This document shows, in pieces, positions 16,469 to 23,926 of a stretch of DNA of 36,344 nt (position 1 is its first letter; every line of letters begins with the position of its first letter). The notes under the pieces were generated by a model that was not told where the DNA came from, did not search any database, and was given only the letters and a program-made list of their open reading frames with translations. Where the stretch lies: positions 1 to 36,344 of the forward strand of contig JAJFHI010000174.1 in assembly GCA_021775715.1 (NCBI GenBank), in the 5' to 3' direction. The translations under genes were made by a program, and so were the position numbers. Origin of the DNA: Hyphomicrobiaceae bacterium. Lineage in GTDB: Bacteria; Pseudomonadota; Alphaproteobacteria; Rhizobiales; Hyphomicrobiaceae.

Positions 16469-17542
16469 TTATGCTGCGGTTGCGTAGGACGACACAACGA
16501 TGGTGCTGAAGTCGAGGCTGTTCCAAACGGACTTCTTAAGTCCGCCGATGCAGCCTGCTTCCACGCCCAACTGGTTGCCGTAATCAAAAAGTTCTTCGTT
16601 CCAGTCATACTTTTTGAGTGAATGACCTTGACCGAAGCCCATATGTGCCGCCTGTGCACCGCACAGAACGCCACGACGAACCGTCGCGATGGCTGCACCC
16701 GTTGACGAGTTGACGCCCTGCGTCACGCGCGTTGACTCGTGCAGGATGACGTTGTTGTAAACGCCAAGCGATCCATCAAAGATCGGGTTTTTAGCAACGT
16801 CTCCGCCGCTCATTGCCGCCTTCTGGATGTCAAGCCACTGCCCCGTCGAGGTGTTGGTGCGAAGCGACGTGACTTGGTACGGATGCAGGAACATCACATA
16901 CATTTTTTTGCCGTTGACACTGATCGGACGGAACACCGGAGAAGCAACCTTGGCGGCCTCCACGGCTTTGTCGATCAGGGTCAGCGAGAAAATGTCATCT
17001 GATGCCAGTGCTTGGTCGTTTGCGTTGCCATCGCCGCCCGTGTCCGCCCACTTCTGGCGGGTTGCAGCCGGAGCAACAATCGCGTTATGGCCGGAAAACT
17101 TGGTATCCGTGACCGGCGTATAACCGCAGATCTGATTGAAGAACCAAGTGTCCATGCGATCCGCCCACCAGTCACGAAGGCCGCTCATGGCCTCCTCACG
17201 GATGGAAAACGGAATACGCTGCTCCGTCATTTTGCCCTTGGAACGGACAGCATGACGAAGCTGGTTCACAACCAAGTCATCGGTGTAGGTCGAAAGGCTT
17301 TCTTCATTGCCTTCCAAAGTTTCGTCACCCTGGACACCATCGCCGGTCAACTGCATGCGCAGCGTGCAACGGATGCGGTCGCCTGGGGATTTTTTCGCGT
17401 CGGTTTTTTCGACGATCAAGCTGTCTTTCGACTCGCCAACAAAGCGCCCAATATACGTTTCTTTGAGCGCCTCGCGGGCGAGCTTTGCAGACCACAGCTT
17501 GACCGCCTCTGGCGCGTTGACGCCATATTCGGTATTAGCCAT
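16469..17542 (-). CDS. Major capsid protein, N4-gp56 family
   Basis: The 357-residue protein shows the hallmarks of the N4 gp56-type coat family. These include an N-terminal segment ending LIVEKTDAKKSPGDRI, the strand CTLRMQLTGDGVQGD, QLRHAVRSKGKMTEQR, and the region GLRDWWADRMDTWFFNQICG, with conserved Asp-Trp and Phe-Phe-Asn elements. It forms the icosahedral shell with the HK97-like fold. The gene follows the scaffold gene after a 131-base gap that contains a 7-bp hairpin, and has GGAG eight bases before ATG. It is probably the most abundant virion protein. Length is within the family's usual 300-400 residues. Confidence 0.9.
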   Translation of the reverse strand: MANTEYGVNAPEAVKLWSAKLAREALKETYIGRFVGESKDSLIVEKTDAKKSPGDRIRCTLRMQLTGDGVQGDETLEGNEESLSTYTDDLVVNQLRHAVRSKGKMTEQRIPFSIREEAMSGLRDWWADRMDTWFFNQICGYTPVTDTKFSGHNAIVAPAATRQKWADTGGDGNANDQALASDDIFSLTLIDKAVEAAKVASPVFRPISVNGKKMYVMFLHPYQVTSLRTNTSTGQWLDIQKAAMSGGDVAKNPIFDGSLGVYNNVILHESTRVTQGVNSSTGAAIATVRRGVLCGAQAAHMGFGQGHSLKKYDWNEELFDYGNQLGVEAGCIGGLKKSVWNSLDFSTIVVSSYATAA

Positions 17543-17636
17543 TTGTAAAGCTCCGAGATTGGATTGATGATTTTGCGATAGCGCCGGTTAGCGTCTCGGC
17601 TGACGAGTCACGGTTAGCGGTTCGTGAGACCGAAGC

Positions 17637-17656
17637 GCTCTAGAGTCGGCTAGAGC
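17637..17656. promoter_or_regulatory. Hairpin between scaffold and coat genes
   Basis: GCTCTAG, six bases, CTAGAGC: a perfect 7-bp inverted repeat in the 131-base gap. No T-run follows on either strand, so it is not a typical terminator. It could serve mRNA processing or stability and so raise coat over scaffold synthesis. A direct repeat CGGTTAGCG (17585-17593 and 17611-17619) lies beside it. Confidence 0.4.
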
Positions 17657-17673
17657 ATCCGAGGGTTACGCGA

Positions 17674-18666
17674 TTACAGCGCGCCAGCTTGGCGCATTTT
17701 ATTCCACACCGCATCGGCTTTTTCCGGGTCGGTGATGTACATATCAGCAAGCTCCGCTTGAGACGGAAAACCGCTGGCATCCTTGGACGTGCTTGCGCCG
17801 GTTGAAAGCGATCCCGCTGCCTTCTGACCGGCTTTCACCACGTCCAATTTCGTCTGCGCTGTTGGGGCTGGTGCGGGCTGCTGAGATGGCCCGCTAAAGC
17901 CGCGGCCCTTAGCCAGCGCATAGATGTATTGTGCCGGGTCCGCGCCGACTTGGCGGGCCTGTGCGGCAATCGAAAGAGTGTCCTGTTTGAGCATGTACTG
18001 GCGAAGTTCTGCCGCCGACGACATGCCGTTTTGACGTGCAAGCTGTTCCACCTGCGGGTTGCCGTCGGGATAGAACACAGCCAATTCCGCAAGCCTTGAG
18101 TCCGCAAGAGACTCTGCCGCGTCATAGTAGTCCGGCGTTTGTTCCGCGAATTGACGCTCGGACTGAATGATCGACTGAAACGTCTGCTGTTCTTCGAACT
18201 GCGCGCGGGCTTGCTGTTCCTGTTGCTGTTTCCATTCGGAAAGCTGCTTGTTCTGATCGGCAACCGATTTGACTTGCTCCTCAAGCCGCCGCTGTTGCAG
18301 TTCCTCTGGCGTCAGATAAAGCTCGTCTTGCTGTTGCTGGGAACGCATTTGGTCTTCACGCATGGAGCGCAAAAATTCCTGCATGTTGGCAACTTGGTTT
18401 GCGAGCTGTTCCTTTTCCTCGCGCAGTGCCTTCCGCTGATTACGTTCCTCGCCTAGAGCGCCGCGAAGATCGTTGTACTCTTTGCTGAGCTTTTCATAAT
18501 CAGGCTTTGGCTGCTCGTCGTCTTTCTTCGCCTCTGGCTTGTCGCCTTCTGGCGTTGGGTCTTCTGTCTGCGGCTCTGAGCCCTCGATTTCTTTGGCCAG
18601 CTCCGCATATGCGGCGTCATCGGCTGAAGGCTGCGCCTCCACCGTTTCAATTGTCGTGTTGTCCAT
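17674..18666 (-). CDS. Scaffolding protein
   Basis: The 330-residue protein is strongly acidic at the N terminus (residues 1-60, rich in Glu, Asp, Pro, Lys) and then a long Gln/Glu/Arg helical region (about 60-190, with runs such as QQQQDELYLTPEELQQRRLE). A Pro/Ala/Gln linker (about 257-270) precedes a helical tail ending DAVWNKMRQAGAL. This plan and the position between portal and coat genes match podophage scaffolding proteins, which guide procapsid assembly through a C-terminal coat-binding helix and then leave. AAAGGTGAG precedes the ATG. No protease domain is visible, so it probably exits intact as in P22. Confidence 0.85.
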   Translation of the reverse strand: MDNTTIETVEAQPSADDAAYAELAKEIEGSEPQTEDPTPEGDKPEAKKDDEQPKPDYEKLSKEYNDLRGALGEERNQRKALREEKEQLANQVANMQEFLRSMREDQMRSQQQQDELYLTPEELQQRRLEEQVKSVADQNKQLSEWKQQQEQQARAQFEEQQTFQSIIQSERQFAEQTPDYYDAAESLADSRLAELAVFYPDGNPQVEQLARQNGMSSAAELRQYMLKQDTLSIAAQARQVGADPAQYIYALAKGRGFSGPSQQPAPAPTAQTKLDVVKAGQKAAGSLSTGASTSKDASGFPSQAELADMYITDPEKADAVWNKMRQAGAL

Positions 18667-18738
18667 TAGTTTCTCACCTTTGCATCAGACGGGATGCGAC
18701 CGATACCAGTCGGGCGGCACTGGCAAGCCGAGGTTGGC

Positions 18739-20691
18739 CTAATACGCGGCCTGATACGGAATTTGTTCGAGCATGGCGCGTTCGCGGGCGGCTTCGGTTG
18801 CCTCGCGTTGCGTCTCTATCGATGTCTTCTGCGTGTCGGCTCCAGCCTTGGCGGCTCTGGCCTCACTATACGACGCATCAGCCGAAATCTTGCGGATCTC
18901 TTGCGTCTTGCGGGCCTGCTCAAGCTGCTGCTCAGCCTGTTGCGCCTGCTGTTGCTCTGGCGATTCTTGCTGTGACAGGCCCTGGATGATCTCTTGCGAG
19001 AGTGACGACGGAAGCGGCGAGTATTCGACCAACTTCGCCCAAACATCCATGCCGATAGGCGCGTCTTTCAGGAGCGGCATCATCTGCACCAGCATGCCCC
19101 AGACCTGTTGCTTTTGATCTGCGTTCATGGGTGCTTCGTCTACCACTACGTCAAACTTCGCGGCTCCAGGCTGGCGCATAAGCGGGATGTATTGCTGCGT
19201 ACCGTTCTTGCCCTGGATGCGGATCAAGCGGCCGTCTGAGACGTAGCGATTGATGAAGTCGAGAAGCACCCGGCCTTGAAGTTTGCGGTAGCGGCGAAGC
19301 GAGTCAAAAAAGACCGCTAGGATCGCATAACCAGACTTTTTGCGTTGCGCCTCCAGGACGCCAGCTTGCTCGCGCTGCACCAACCCCAGCATTTCCAAGT
19401 TGATGCCCGAAACCTGCGGGAGGCTTTCGGTGGCAAACTCCAGAAGCTGCCCCATGCCGGCAGGCATCGCGGGCGGATCTTTCGGCCTGATACGATCCAG
19501 CATGCCGGGCTTAACCTCGACCATGCTGTCGGGGCGGCTCCACTGGTCTTCAGCATCGCGCTTGTTGACGAACGCGCCCGTCTCATACATCAACCCGCCC
19601 TTGGCGTTGGAGTTGATGATGTGCAGGAGCTGCGAGAGCCATTTGTTCGCCCACATCTGCGGGTCACACATGGCTTTTACGATTCCATACCAAGTGTTTT
19701 TGTTGCGGTCGCGCTTGCCCGTGATGCACTGGAACGTAAAGCCAGACGGAAGCTCTTTTTTCTCAATAAGCACGTTGCCGGAATAGATCGCCTGATAATG
19801 CACGCGCCTGTCGTGCTTGACGGCCTGCGGAGGTTGCGCGCCATTCATCAGCGCCATGTTTATCAGCGCGGCGTATTGCTCTTTCGAGACGGCTTCAAGA
19901 TCGCCGTTCGGGCCCGGGACGGCGTAGCCCTTTTCAAGATCCCACCACTGCATCTGGACGACGGTAATCTCCCGGCCATCCTCGCGCTTGTTTTCGTCGC
20001 GGCCCCAAGTGTAGTCATCGCGCGGGCTTGAGTAGTTGTTGCTGGACGTGTCTTCAAGCGTGTCTTGCGCCTGGCTGAGAACAGCGTCGAACTTATTTTC
20101 CCAGCGGGCTTTGAAGTCCTGCTTTTCGTATTTGCGCACCCTGAACCTAAAGCGTGAATCCGTGAGGTTGCGCTTGTTGGCGTTCGGGTCCCAACCCATT
20201 TCCAGCGGATCAATGCGCGGCATGAGCACGTCGCCGGCCGGGTCATCCTCATACGACATGTGAGTTTCAGTCCAACCCATGCCGCAAGTGATCGTGTCAA
20301 GGAACGCATCCGACTCCTCGTCTTCGGCGTCGGCGTTGTCGCGGATGAAATCAGCCGCGGCTGTGTAAACCTCGTTGGCTTGGGCATCGCCAAGCTCGCG
20401 CGGGTAATACGTGACGGCCTGTCTGTTGAGCACTTCCGCGCCGGCGACGGCATCCACCATCGGGCCGACGCGGTTGAACGTGATCGGCTGGCGCATCTGG
20501 CCCATGAGAGACGCTTTATCGTCAGCAGACCATTGTTCGCCACTGACCAGATCATACCATTTCTTCGCGTCGTCGCGCCAAGTCGAATGCTGTTCCTTTG
20601 ACGCCTTTTCCCAGCGATGCAAGCGCTTGAGCAGGTCCGACGTATCGTCGTCGTCGCCGTCGCGCTCGATCTCGTTTTCGTTGTCGTTCAT
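18739..20691 (-). CDS. Portal protein (P22-like)
   Basis: The 650-residue protein forms the dodecameric ring at the packaging vertex. Near the N terminus are the family features KRLHRWEKASKEQHSTWRDD, YDLVSGEQWSADD and the strongly conserved QPITFNRVGPMVDAVAGAEV. Further on come GMGWTETHMSYEDDP, WDPNANKRNLTDSRFRF, GSNAKGG-like SNAKGGLMYETGAF and a Gln/Glu/Ala-rich helical barrel at the C terminus (about 570-650). I chose ATG 20691 because it overlaps the upstream TGA as ATGA; a GTG at 20700 is also open. Length suits P22-type portals (about 650-750). Confidence 0.9.
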   Translation of the reverse strand: MNDNENEIERDGDDDDTSDLLKRLHRWEKASKEQHSTWRDDAKKWYDLVSGEQWSADDKASLMGQMRQPITFNRVGPMVDAVAGAEVLNRQAVTYYPRELGDAQANEVYTAAADFIRDNADAEDEESDAFLDTITCGMGWTETHMSYEDDPAGDVLMPRIDPLEMGWDPNANKRNLTDSRFRFRVRKYEKQDFKARWENKFDAVLSQAQDTLEDTSSNNYSSPRDDYTWGRDENKREDGREITVVQMQWWDLEKGYAVPGPNGDLEAVSKEQYAALINMALMNGAQPPQAVKHDRRVHYQAIYSGNVLIEKKELPSGFTFQCITGKRDRNKNTWYGIVKAMCDPQMWANKWLSQLLHIINSNAKGGLMYETGAFVNKRDAEDQWSRPDSMVEVKPGMLDRIRPKDPPAMPAGMGQLLEFATESLPQVSGINLEMLGLVQREQAGVLEAQRKKSGYAILAVFFDSLRRYRKLQGRVLLDFINRYVSDGRLIRIQGKNGTQQYIPLMRQPGAAKFDVVVDEAPMNADQKQQVWGMLVQMMPLLKDAPIGMDVWAKLVEYSPLPSSLSQEIIQGLSQQESPEQQQAQQAEQQLEQARKTQEIRKISADASYSEARAAKAGADTQKTSIETQREATEAARERAMLEQIPYQAAY

Positions 20692-21452
20692 GCGGCCCAC
20701 GCGCTCCCGCTGTTGCGAGATTTCTTACGATTGCGCGCATAGCGGTCCTCGACCTCAACGGGAAGCTCTGTCGTGGCATAGCGCTGCATCATCACGGCGA
20801 TACGAGTTGCCGACATGAGATCGTCGCGCTCCTTAATGATTTTGCCGTCTTTGCGATGATACATGCGAAATTCTTCGAACCATTCATTGAGGTTTGAAAA
20901 CACCTTGAAGCGCCCGGTCATCATGCGTTCCAGGATCATGATAATGCCGGCCTCAGTGCCAAATCCGCCTTCTGCGTGCGTCGCGTGCTCGCGCCACATA
21001 TTGAGGCCGCAGGAGCGGTATTGATCGGCAAGCTGGATCGCTGACCCTTTGTCGTGCTGCAATCCATCGTGTGGCCATGCGCACGGTATCCAAGCGCCCC
21101 ACGGATTGATGGCCGCGGCGTGAATGACGGGCACCGCCTCTTTCTGGCGATAGCTTTTCGTGACGAAAATCGTGTCTGCATCCCGGTCGATGGAAATGTT
21201 TACGGCAGCGAACGGGTGATTGAATCCGAAATCTAACCCGTTGATCTGGACATAGTGAGCAGGGATCGGAAACGGATCGCAGGCAATCAACTCCTCTGAG
21301 ATCGGGAACACGCGGCCAGATCCGAGCATCGGAATGCCTTTAGCGCGTGCGTCCCGCTCATGCGGCGGGTAGCTCGCCCACAATTCGTCTTTCTGTTTTT
21401 TCGTGAGATGCGGTACGTCATCCCATGTCGCTTGAACGCAGAATTTAGTCAC
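20688..21452 (-). CDS. terL: Terminase large subunit, C-terminal nuclease part
   Basis: This 254-residue frame encodes the headful nuclease half of TerL. It starts with a segment universal in P22/Sf6-type terminases (KFCVQATWDDVPHLTKKQKD, then DARAKGIPMLGSGRVFPISE). An RNase H-like core follows, with probable metal ligands Asp74 in GLDFGFNHP, Asp129 in WPHDGLQHDKGS and an Asp in KERDDLMSATRIA near residue 225. It begins at GTG 21452, which overlaps the stop of the ATPase frame in GGTGACTAA, with a possible ribosome site (GGAG) nine bases upstream. Nothing seems missing between the two halves compared with single-chain TerL, so this is a split gene, a +1 frameshift product, or a sequencing indel. 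Confidence 0.85.
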   Translation of the reverse strand: MTKFCVQATWDDVPHLTKKQKDELWASYPPHERDARAKGIPMLGSGRVFPISEELIACDPFPIPAHYVQINGLDFGFNHPFAAVNISIDRDADTIFVTKSYRQKEAVPVIHAAAINPWGAWIPCAWPHDGLQHDKGSAIQLADQYRSCGLNMWREHATHAEGGFGTEAGIIMILERMMTGRFKVFSNLNEWFEEFRMYHRKDGKIIKERDDLMSATRIAVMMQRYATTELPVEVEDRYARNRKKSRNSGSAWAA

Positions 21453-22161
21453 CGTCCATCTCCAGGAACATCATCGCCACGTCAGTTGCGCCTTCCAACG
21501 GAGTGAATGTGCAGAGCGTCATGCCGTCTACTGTCATCGTTCTGGTGAGGCATTCGGTGTAAACATCCATCGGCGGTTCTTCGTCGAGCCAGACGACGTG
21601 CTTTGCCGTGCCTTGAAATTTCTTGCGCCCCTGGTCGTAACTCTTGAAGCCCACTTGGCTGATACCGCCTGAGACGTGGCGGACTTTGGCGATGTCCATA
21701 GCGCCGCTGATGCCCGCGCGCTTTGATGGCTCGCCTATGATGTCATCGCCGGGAACGAGGCCCGTTCCGAGTTGGCCAATCGGTCCCATGAGCGCGAATT
21801 GAATGATGTCTCGCGTTGTTTCGCCGGTATCGCCAGCCGCCCAACAATCAACCGGATCGTTGAATCTCCTGCCTTCCCACCAGTCAGGATATTTGCCTGT
21901 GAGGTGTATGGCCGTCTCGTATCCACCGACTCCCCACGTCTTGCCGACACGGTTTGCCGCCATCATGCAGCGTTCGCTAAACTCCGCGCCGGCCGCAAAG
22001 AATTGCAGGTGCTTGGCGTATAGTTCACGCCTTAACGGGCCGTCTGTCGGATAAAGGTCGAACAGCTTCCGCCTCGACTTCCGGCGTTCTTTCTCCTCCA
22101 AGAGCGCCAGCAACTCCCGCTTTTCCGACGAGCTGAGAGAGTCGAGATTCAAGCTGGTCAT
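21445..22161 (-). CDS. terL: Terminase large subunit, N-terminal ATPase part
   Basis: The 238-residue frame holds the packaging ATPase. It has the Walker A-like AANRVGKT (residues 68-75), an adenine/arginine region before it (YAKHLQFFAAGAEFSERCMM), Walker B with catalytic Glu in HVVWLDEE (188-195) and a motif III-like TFTPLEG (218-224). The frame stops at TAA 21447-21445, eight bases into the nuclease frame, exactly at the usual linker between ATPase and nuclease domains. The N terminus overlaps the TerS 3' end by 137 bases in another frame. The ATP motor drives DNA into the procapsid through the portal. Confidence 0.9.
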   Translation of the reverse strand: MTSLNLDSLSSSEKRELLALLEEKERRKSRRKLFDLYPTDGPLRRELYAKHLQFFAAGAEFSERCMMAANRVGKTWGVGGYETAIHLTGKYPDWWEGRRFNDPVDCWAAGDTGETTRDIIQFALMGPIGQLGTGLVPGDDIIGEPSKRAGISGAMDIAKVRHVSGGISQVGFKSYDQGRKKFQGTAKHVVWLDEEPPMDVYTECLTRTMTVDGMTLCTFTPLEGATDVAMMFLEMDGD

Positions 22162-22669
22162 CGCTGAGCCTCATGTTCATGTCGCCGTCAATCGTGAGCT
22201 TGTCGCCGTATTTCTGCGGGGCACGCTTTCCGGCGGCCCATTTGCGGGCGTCAATGCGAACTCGAGCGCGGTTCGGATCTTCTTCTGTGTCGGCAATTTC
22301 GAGCAGGCTGTCCGCGTGAATGTCTGCTTGTTTCTCGCGTGCGCGTGCGTAACGTTCCTGAAAGGTTGCATCTTCACTGAGCCACACCATCACAACAGAA
22401 ATCGATGGAATTTCAGGAAACTCTCGGCACAGCTTGTGCAGGCTCACCTCAGTTGTAGATAACTCCTCGCAGATGATGTCCATCGCAACGGCTTTACGTT
22501 CGTCAGTCCAATACTTGCTATTCCCGGAGCTAGAGCCTGGCTTATCGCTTGGTGCTCTTTGTCTAGGCTTTGGCGATTGCTTTGATGATGTCTTGGCATT
22601 CTTGGAGGACGAAGCCCGTCGGGTGCTTAATTCGGGCGTTGATACGATGGTGTTCTGTTCTGTCGGCAT
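22025..22669 (-). CDS. terS: Terminase small subunit
   Basis: The recognisable domain (from about residue 52) is an Sf6 gp1-like small terminase. It comprises a helix-turn-helix region YWTDERKAVAMDIICEELST through VVMVWLSEDATFQERYARAR, then EKQADIHADSLLEIADTEED and the basic RVRIDARKWAAGKRAPQKYG. It binds pac DNA and presents it to TerL. The first 50 residues are Ser/Lys-rich and overlap the AT-hook gene by 107 bases; the 3' end overlaps TerL by 137 bases. No ATG, GTG or TTG occurs between the AT-hook stop and codon 63, so translation probably starts at ATG 22669 (preceded by GAAGGCC), or possibly at ATG 22483. Confidence 0.8.
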   Translation of the reverse strand: MPTEQNTIVSTPELSTRRASSSKNAKTSSKQSPKPRQRAPSDKPGSSSGNSKYWTDERKAVAMDIICEELSTTEVSLHKLCREFPEIPSISVVMVWLSEDATFQERYARAREKQADIHADSLLEIADTEEDPNRARVRIDARKWAAGKRAPQKYGDKLTIDGDMNMRLSDDQLESRLSQLVGKAGVAGALGGERTPEVEAEAVRPLSDRRPVKA

Positions 22670-22754
22670 TTTCGATGGCCTTCAGTAGGTTTTGCGCGGC
22701 TTGCTGGATGGTCTCGATCTTGGGTGGCCTGCCCCTTGGCTTTGTCTCTGTCAT
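22563..22754 (-). CDS. AT-hook-like small protein
   Basis: The 63-residue protein starts at ATG 22754, overlapping the upstream stop as ATGA. Near the N terminus is KPRGRPPK, a classic AT-hook core (GRP flanked by basic residues) that binds the minor groove of AT-rich DNA. The rest is helical with a tail ECQDIIKAIAKA. It sits just before and partly inside the TerS gene, in another frame. It might help recognise or bend the packaging site, or act in gene control; both are inferences. Composition is normal for a real protein. Confidence 0.7.
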   Translation of the reverse strand: MTETKPRGRPPKIETIQQAAQNLLKAIENADRTEHHRINARIKHPTGFVLQECQDIIKAIAKA

Positions 22755-22915
22755 TTGCCGATCCATGCGAGCGCTGCTGATACGATGGCGATGTCTGCGG
22801 GATCACCTTTGATGGCGGGGATTGAGACGCCAATGATTTTAAGGGCGGCAACGGCAGCTATGACCATGGCCGCGATCATAAACGCGGGTTTGATCTGGCT
22901 TAGGTTAAGCGTCAT
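22751..22915 (-). CDS. Small membrane protein at the head of the late operon
   Basis: This 54-residue protein has a strong ribosome site (AAAGGA, six bases before ATG 22915). After a polar start (MTLNLSQIKP) come a hydrophobic segment (residues 11-30, AFMIAAMVIAAVAALKIIGV) and, after a short turn with Lys-Gly-Asp, a second weaker one (residues 40-53). The stop overlaps the AT-hook gene as ATGA. Two short helices in a small protein suggest a holin-like topology, but the lysis genes lie 21 kb away at the operon's other end. It could instead act in superinfection exclusion. Function unknown. Confidence 0.7.
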   Translation of the reverse strand: MTLNLSQIKPAFMIAAMVIAAVAALKIIGVSIPAIKGDPADIAIVSAALAWIGK

Positions 22916-22985
22916 GCGATTTCCTTTATCGCGCCCTGATGTGGTCGCAGATGGGTGACATGGTGCTGTGAGTGAGTGGCGTTGA

Positions 22986-22999
22986 GTTTCATGTGAAAC
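22986..22999. promoter_or_regulatory. parS-like inverted repeat near the late-operon start
   Basis: GTTTCATGTGAAAC has 6-bp arms around TG and differs at one base from the bacterial ParB site core GTTTCACGTGAAAC. It lies between the replication-operon terminator and the first late gene. It could be an operator for late transcription or a site for the host ParB. I see no phage parA/parB here. Confidence 0.4.
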
Positions 23000-23005
23000 G
23001 TTGCA

Positions 23006-23041
23006 AAGGAAAAAGGCACCCTGAGTTGTATGGGGTGCCTT
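23006..23041 (-). terminator. Intrinsic terminator of the replication operon
   Basis: Read on the minus strand, AAGGCACCC, an eleven-base loop and GGGTGCCTT form a 9-bp stem followed by TTTCCTTT. It lies 76 bases past the stop of the last replication-operon gene and before the first late gene, so it separates the two minus-strand operons. Confidence 0.85.
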
Positions 23042-23116
23042 CTGTCTATCTGCTACGCGCCAATTTCACCGACCTAGCGCGATCTTCCCATACATTGGGG
23101 TGATTTGTTGCCAACG

Positions 23117-23641
23117 TCAACTGGGAGGGCGCAAGAGTCCATAAAAGATTGCGAGTTTATCCAGGGCAGAATTAACGTGCTTTCTGCCGTGACGGATGCG
23201 TGATCTTTGAGACTCTGAGCCAAGACGCCAGCCGATTTTCTCCGCCGTCCCATCTTCCATCAGCACCGCCAACGCAATCAAGTCGCGTCGGTTGTCGATG
23301 AACTCGAAGGCTTCTTTGACCTTCTGATGGCAATACGTTCTCCATTCTGGGCGTATCAGGGTTTCCGTGTCTGATTGCCCCTCAGTCGTTCCGCTCCAGC
23401 GCTGATCGCCATATGACGCTGTAATGCCTGTTTGACGGGTTGCGCCGTGGTAATAGCACATGAACTGGCTACCCGCCTGAAATTGTTCCGGCGTCACCCA
23501 GTCACGGCGATACATCAATTCGAGGCTGGAGAGCACCCTGCCGGCCGGCCTGTCGATCTGACGGGTTTTGGTCGGTGCGAGGTATCTTTCCCCAGCATGA
23601 CGTTGGCGTTCGAGTGTCGGCGTGAGCGTGTCGGTTGTCAT
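23117..23641 (-). CDS. DUF6456-like protein, last gene of the replication operon
   Basis: From ATG 23641 (GAGG seven bases before) the protein has 174 residues. The pattern AGERYL near the start, a middle YRRDWVTPEQFQAGSQFM, and a C-terminal EKIGWRLGSESQRSRIRHGR followed by HVNSALDKLAIFYGLL resembles the plan of the alphaproteobacterial DUF6456 domain (an ageRY..dw region and a final GW..rs.k..l..aLd.La.hYGL). Those domains occur in DNA-related proteins of Hyphomicrobiales. A regulatory role, for example control of late transcription, is possible from position just before the late operon but is not shown. The terminator at 23006-23041 follows. Confidence 0.6.
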   Translation of the reverse strand: MTTDTLTPTLERQRHAGERYLAPTKTRQIDRPAGRVLSSLELMYRRDWVTPEQFQAGSQFMCYYHGATRQTGITASYGDQRWSGTTEGQSDTETLIRPEWRTYCHQKVKEAFEFIDNRRDLIALAVLMEDGTAEKIGWRLGSESQRSRIRHGRKHVNSALDKLAIFYGLLRPPS

Positions 23642-23786
23642 CAGGTGCCTCATCAGTTTGTACGCAGGCACAAAATTTAAGGACGTTGTAGACTTGGTAT
23701 TCCTCGACGTTGAGGATTTTGGCGATTTGCATGGTGTCGTAGTGGCGACGGAGTTTGGCGACGTACGCGACGAACTGACTATTCAA
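23502..23786 (-). CDS. Possible HTH-like small protein overlapping the DUF6456-like gene
   Basis: Starting at TTG 23786 (overlapping the upstream stop) this frame encodes a convincing N-terminal part, FVAYVAKLRRHYDTMQIAKI then LNVEEYQVYNVLKF, which resembles a small helix-turn-helix. The later part is Arg/Thr/Pro-rich and runs for 140 bases inside the next gene. At AAATTTTGTG, loss of one T (or a +1 slip on TTTT) would join the first 38 residues to VPAYKLMRHLM of the next gene, giving one HTH-DUF6456-like protein. So either two overlapping genes or one gene with a frameshift. Confidence 0.45.
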   Translation of the reverse strand: MNSQFVAYVAKLRRHYDTMQIAKILNVEEYQVYNVLKFCACVQTDEAPDDNRHAHADTRTPTSCWGKIPRTDQNPSDRQAGRQGALQPRIDVSP

Positions 23787-23926
23787 GGTGTTTTCCTCAC
23801 TGGTTTGGTTTTCTTAGATTTCCGCTCCCGGATTTTGTCGGATAGGGAGCGGGCGGTTGATGTCTTGACGAGTTTGCCGTCTTTGTTGAGCTTGAAGCCC
23901 TTGGGGATGGCGATGGGGCGGGTCAT
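23783..23926 (-). CDS. Small basic protein (47 aa)
   Basis: ATG 23926 overlaps the stop of the winged-helix gene as ATGA, and the TGA at 23785-23783 overlaps the next start. The 47 residues begin MTRPIAIPKGFKLNKDGKLV and end in a very basic segment (KIRERKSKKTKPVRK). No membrane segment or fold is recognised. A strongly basic small protein in a replication operon may bind nucleic acid, but that is inference. Perfectly coupled ends and strong composition support real coding. Confidence 0.7.
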   Translation of the reverse strand: MTRPIAIPKGFKLNKDGKLVKTSTARSLSDKIRERKSKKTKPVRKTP

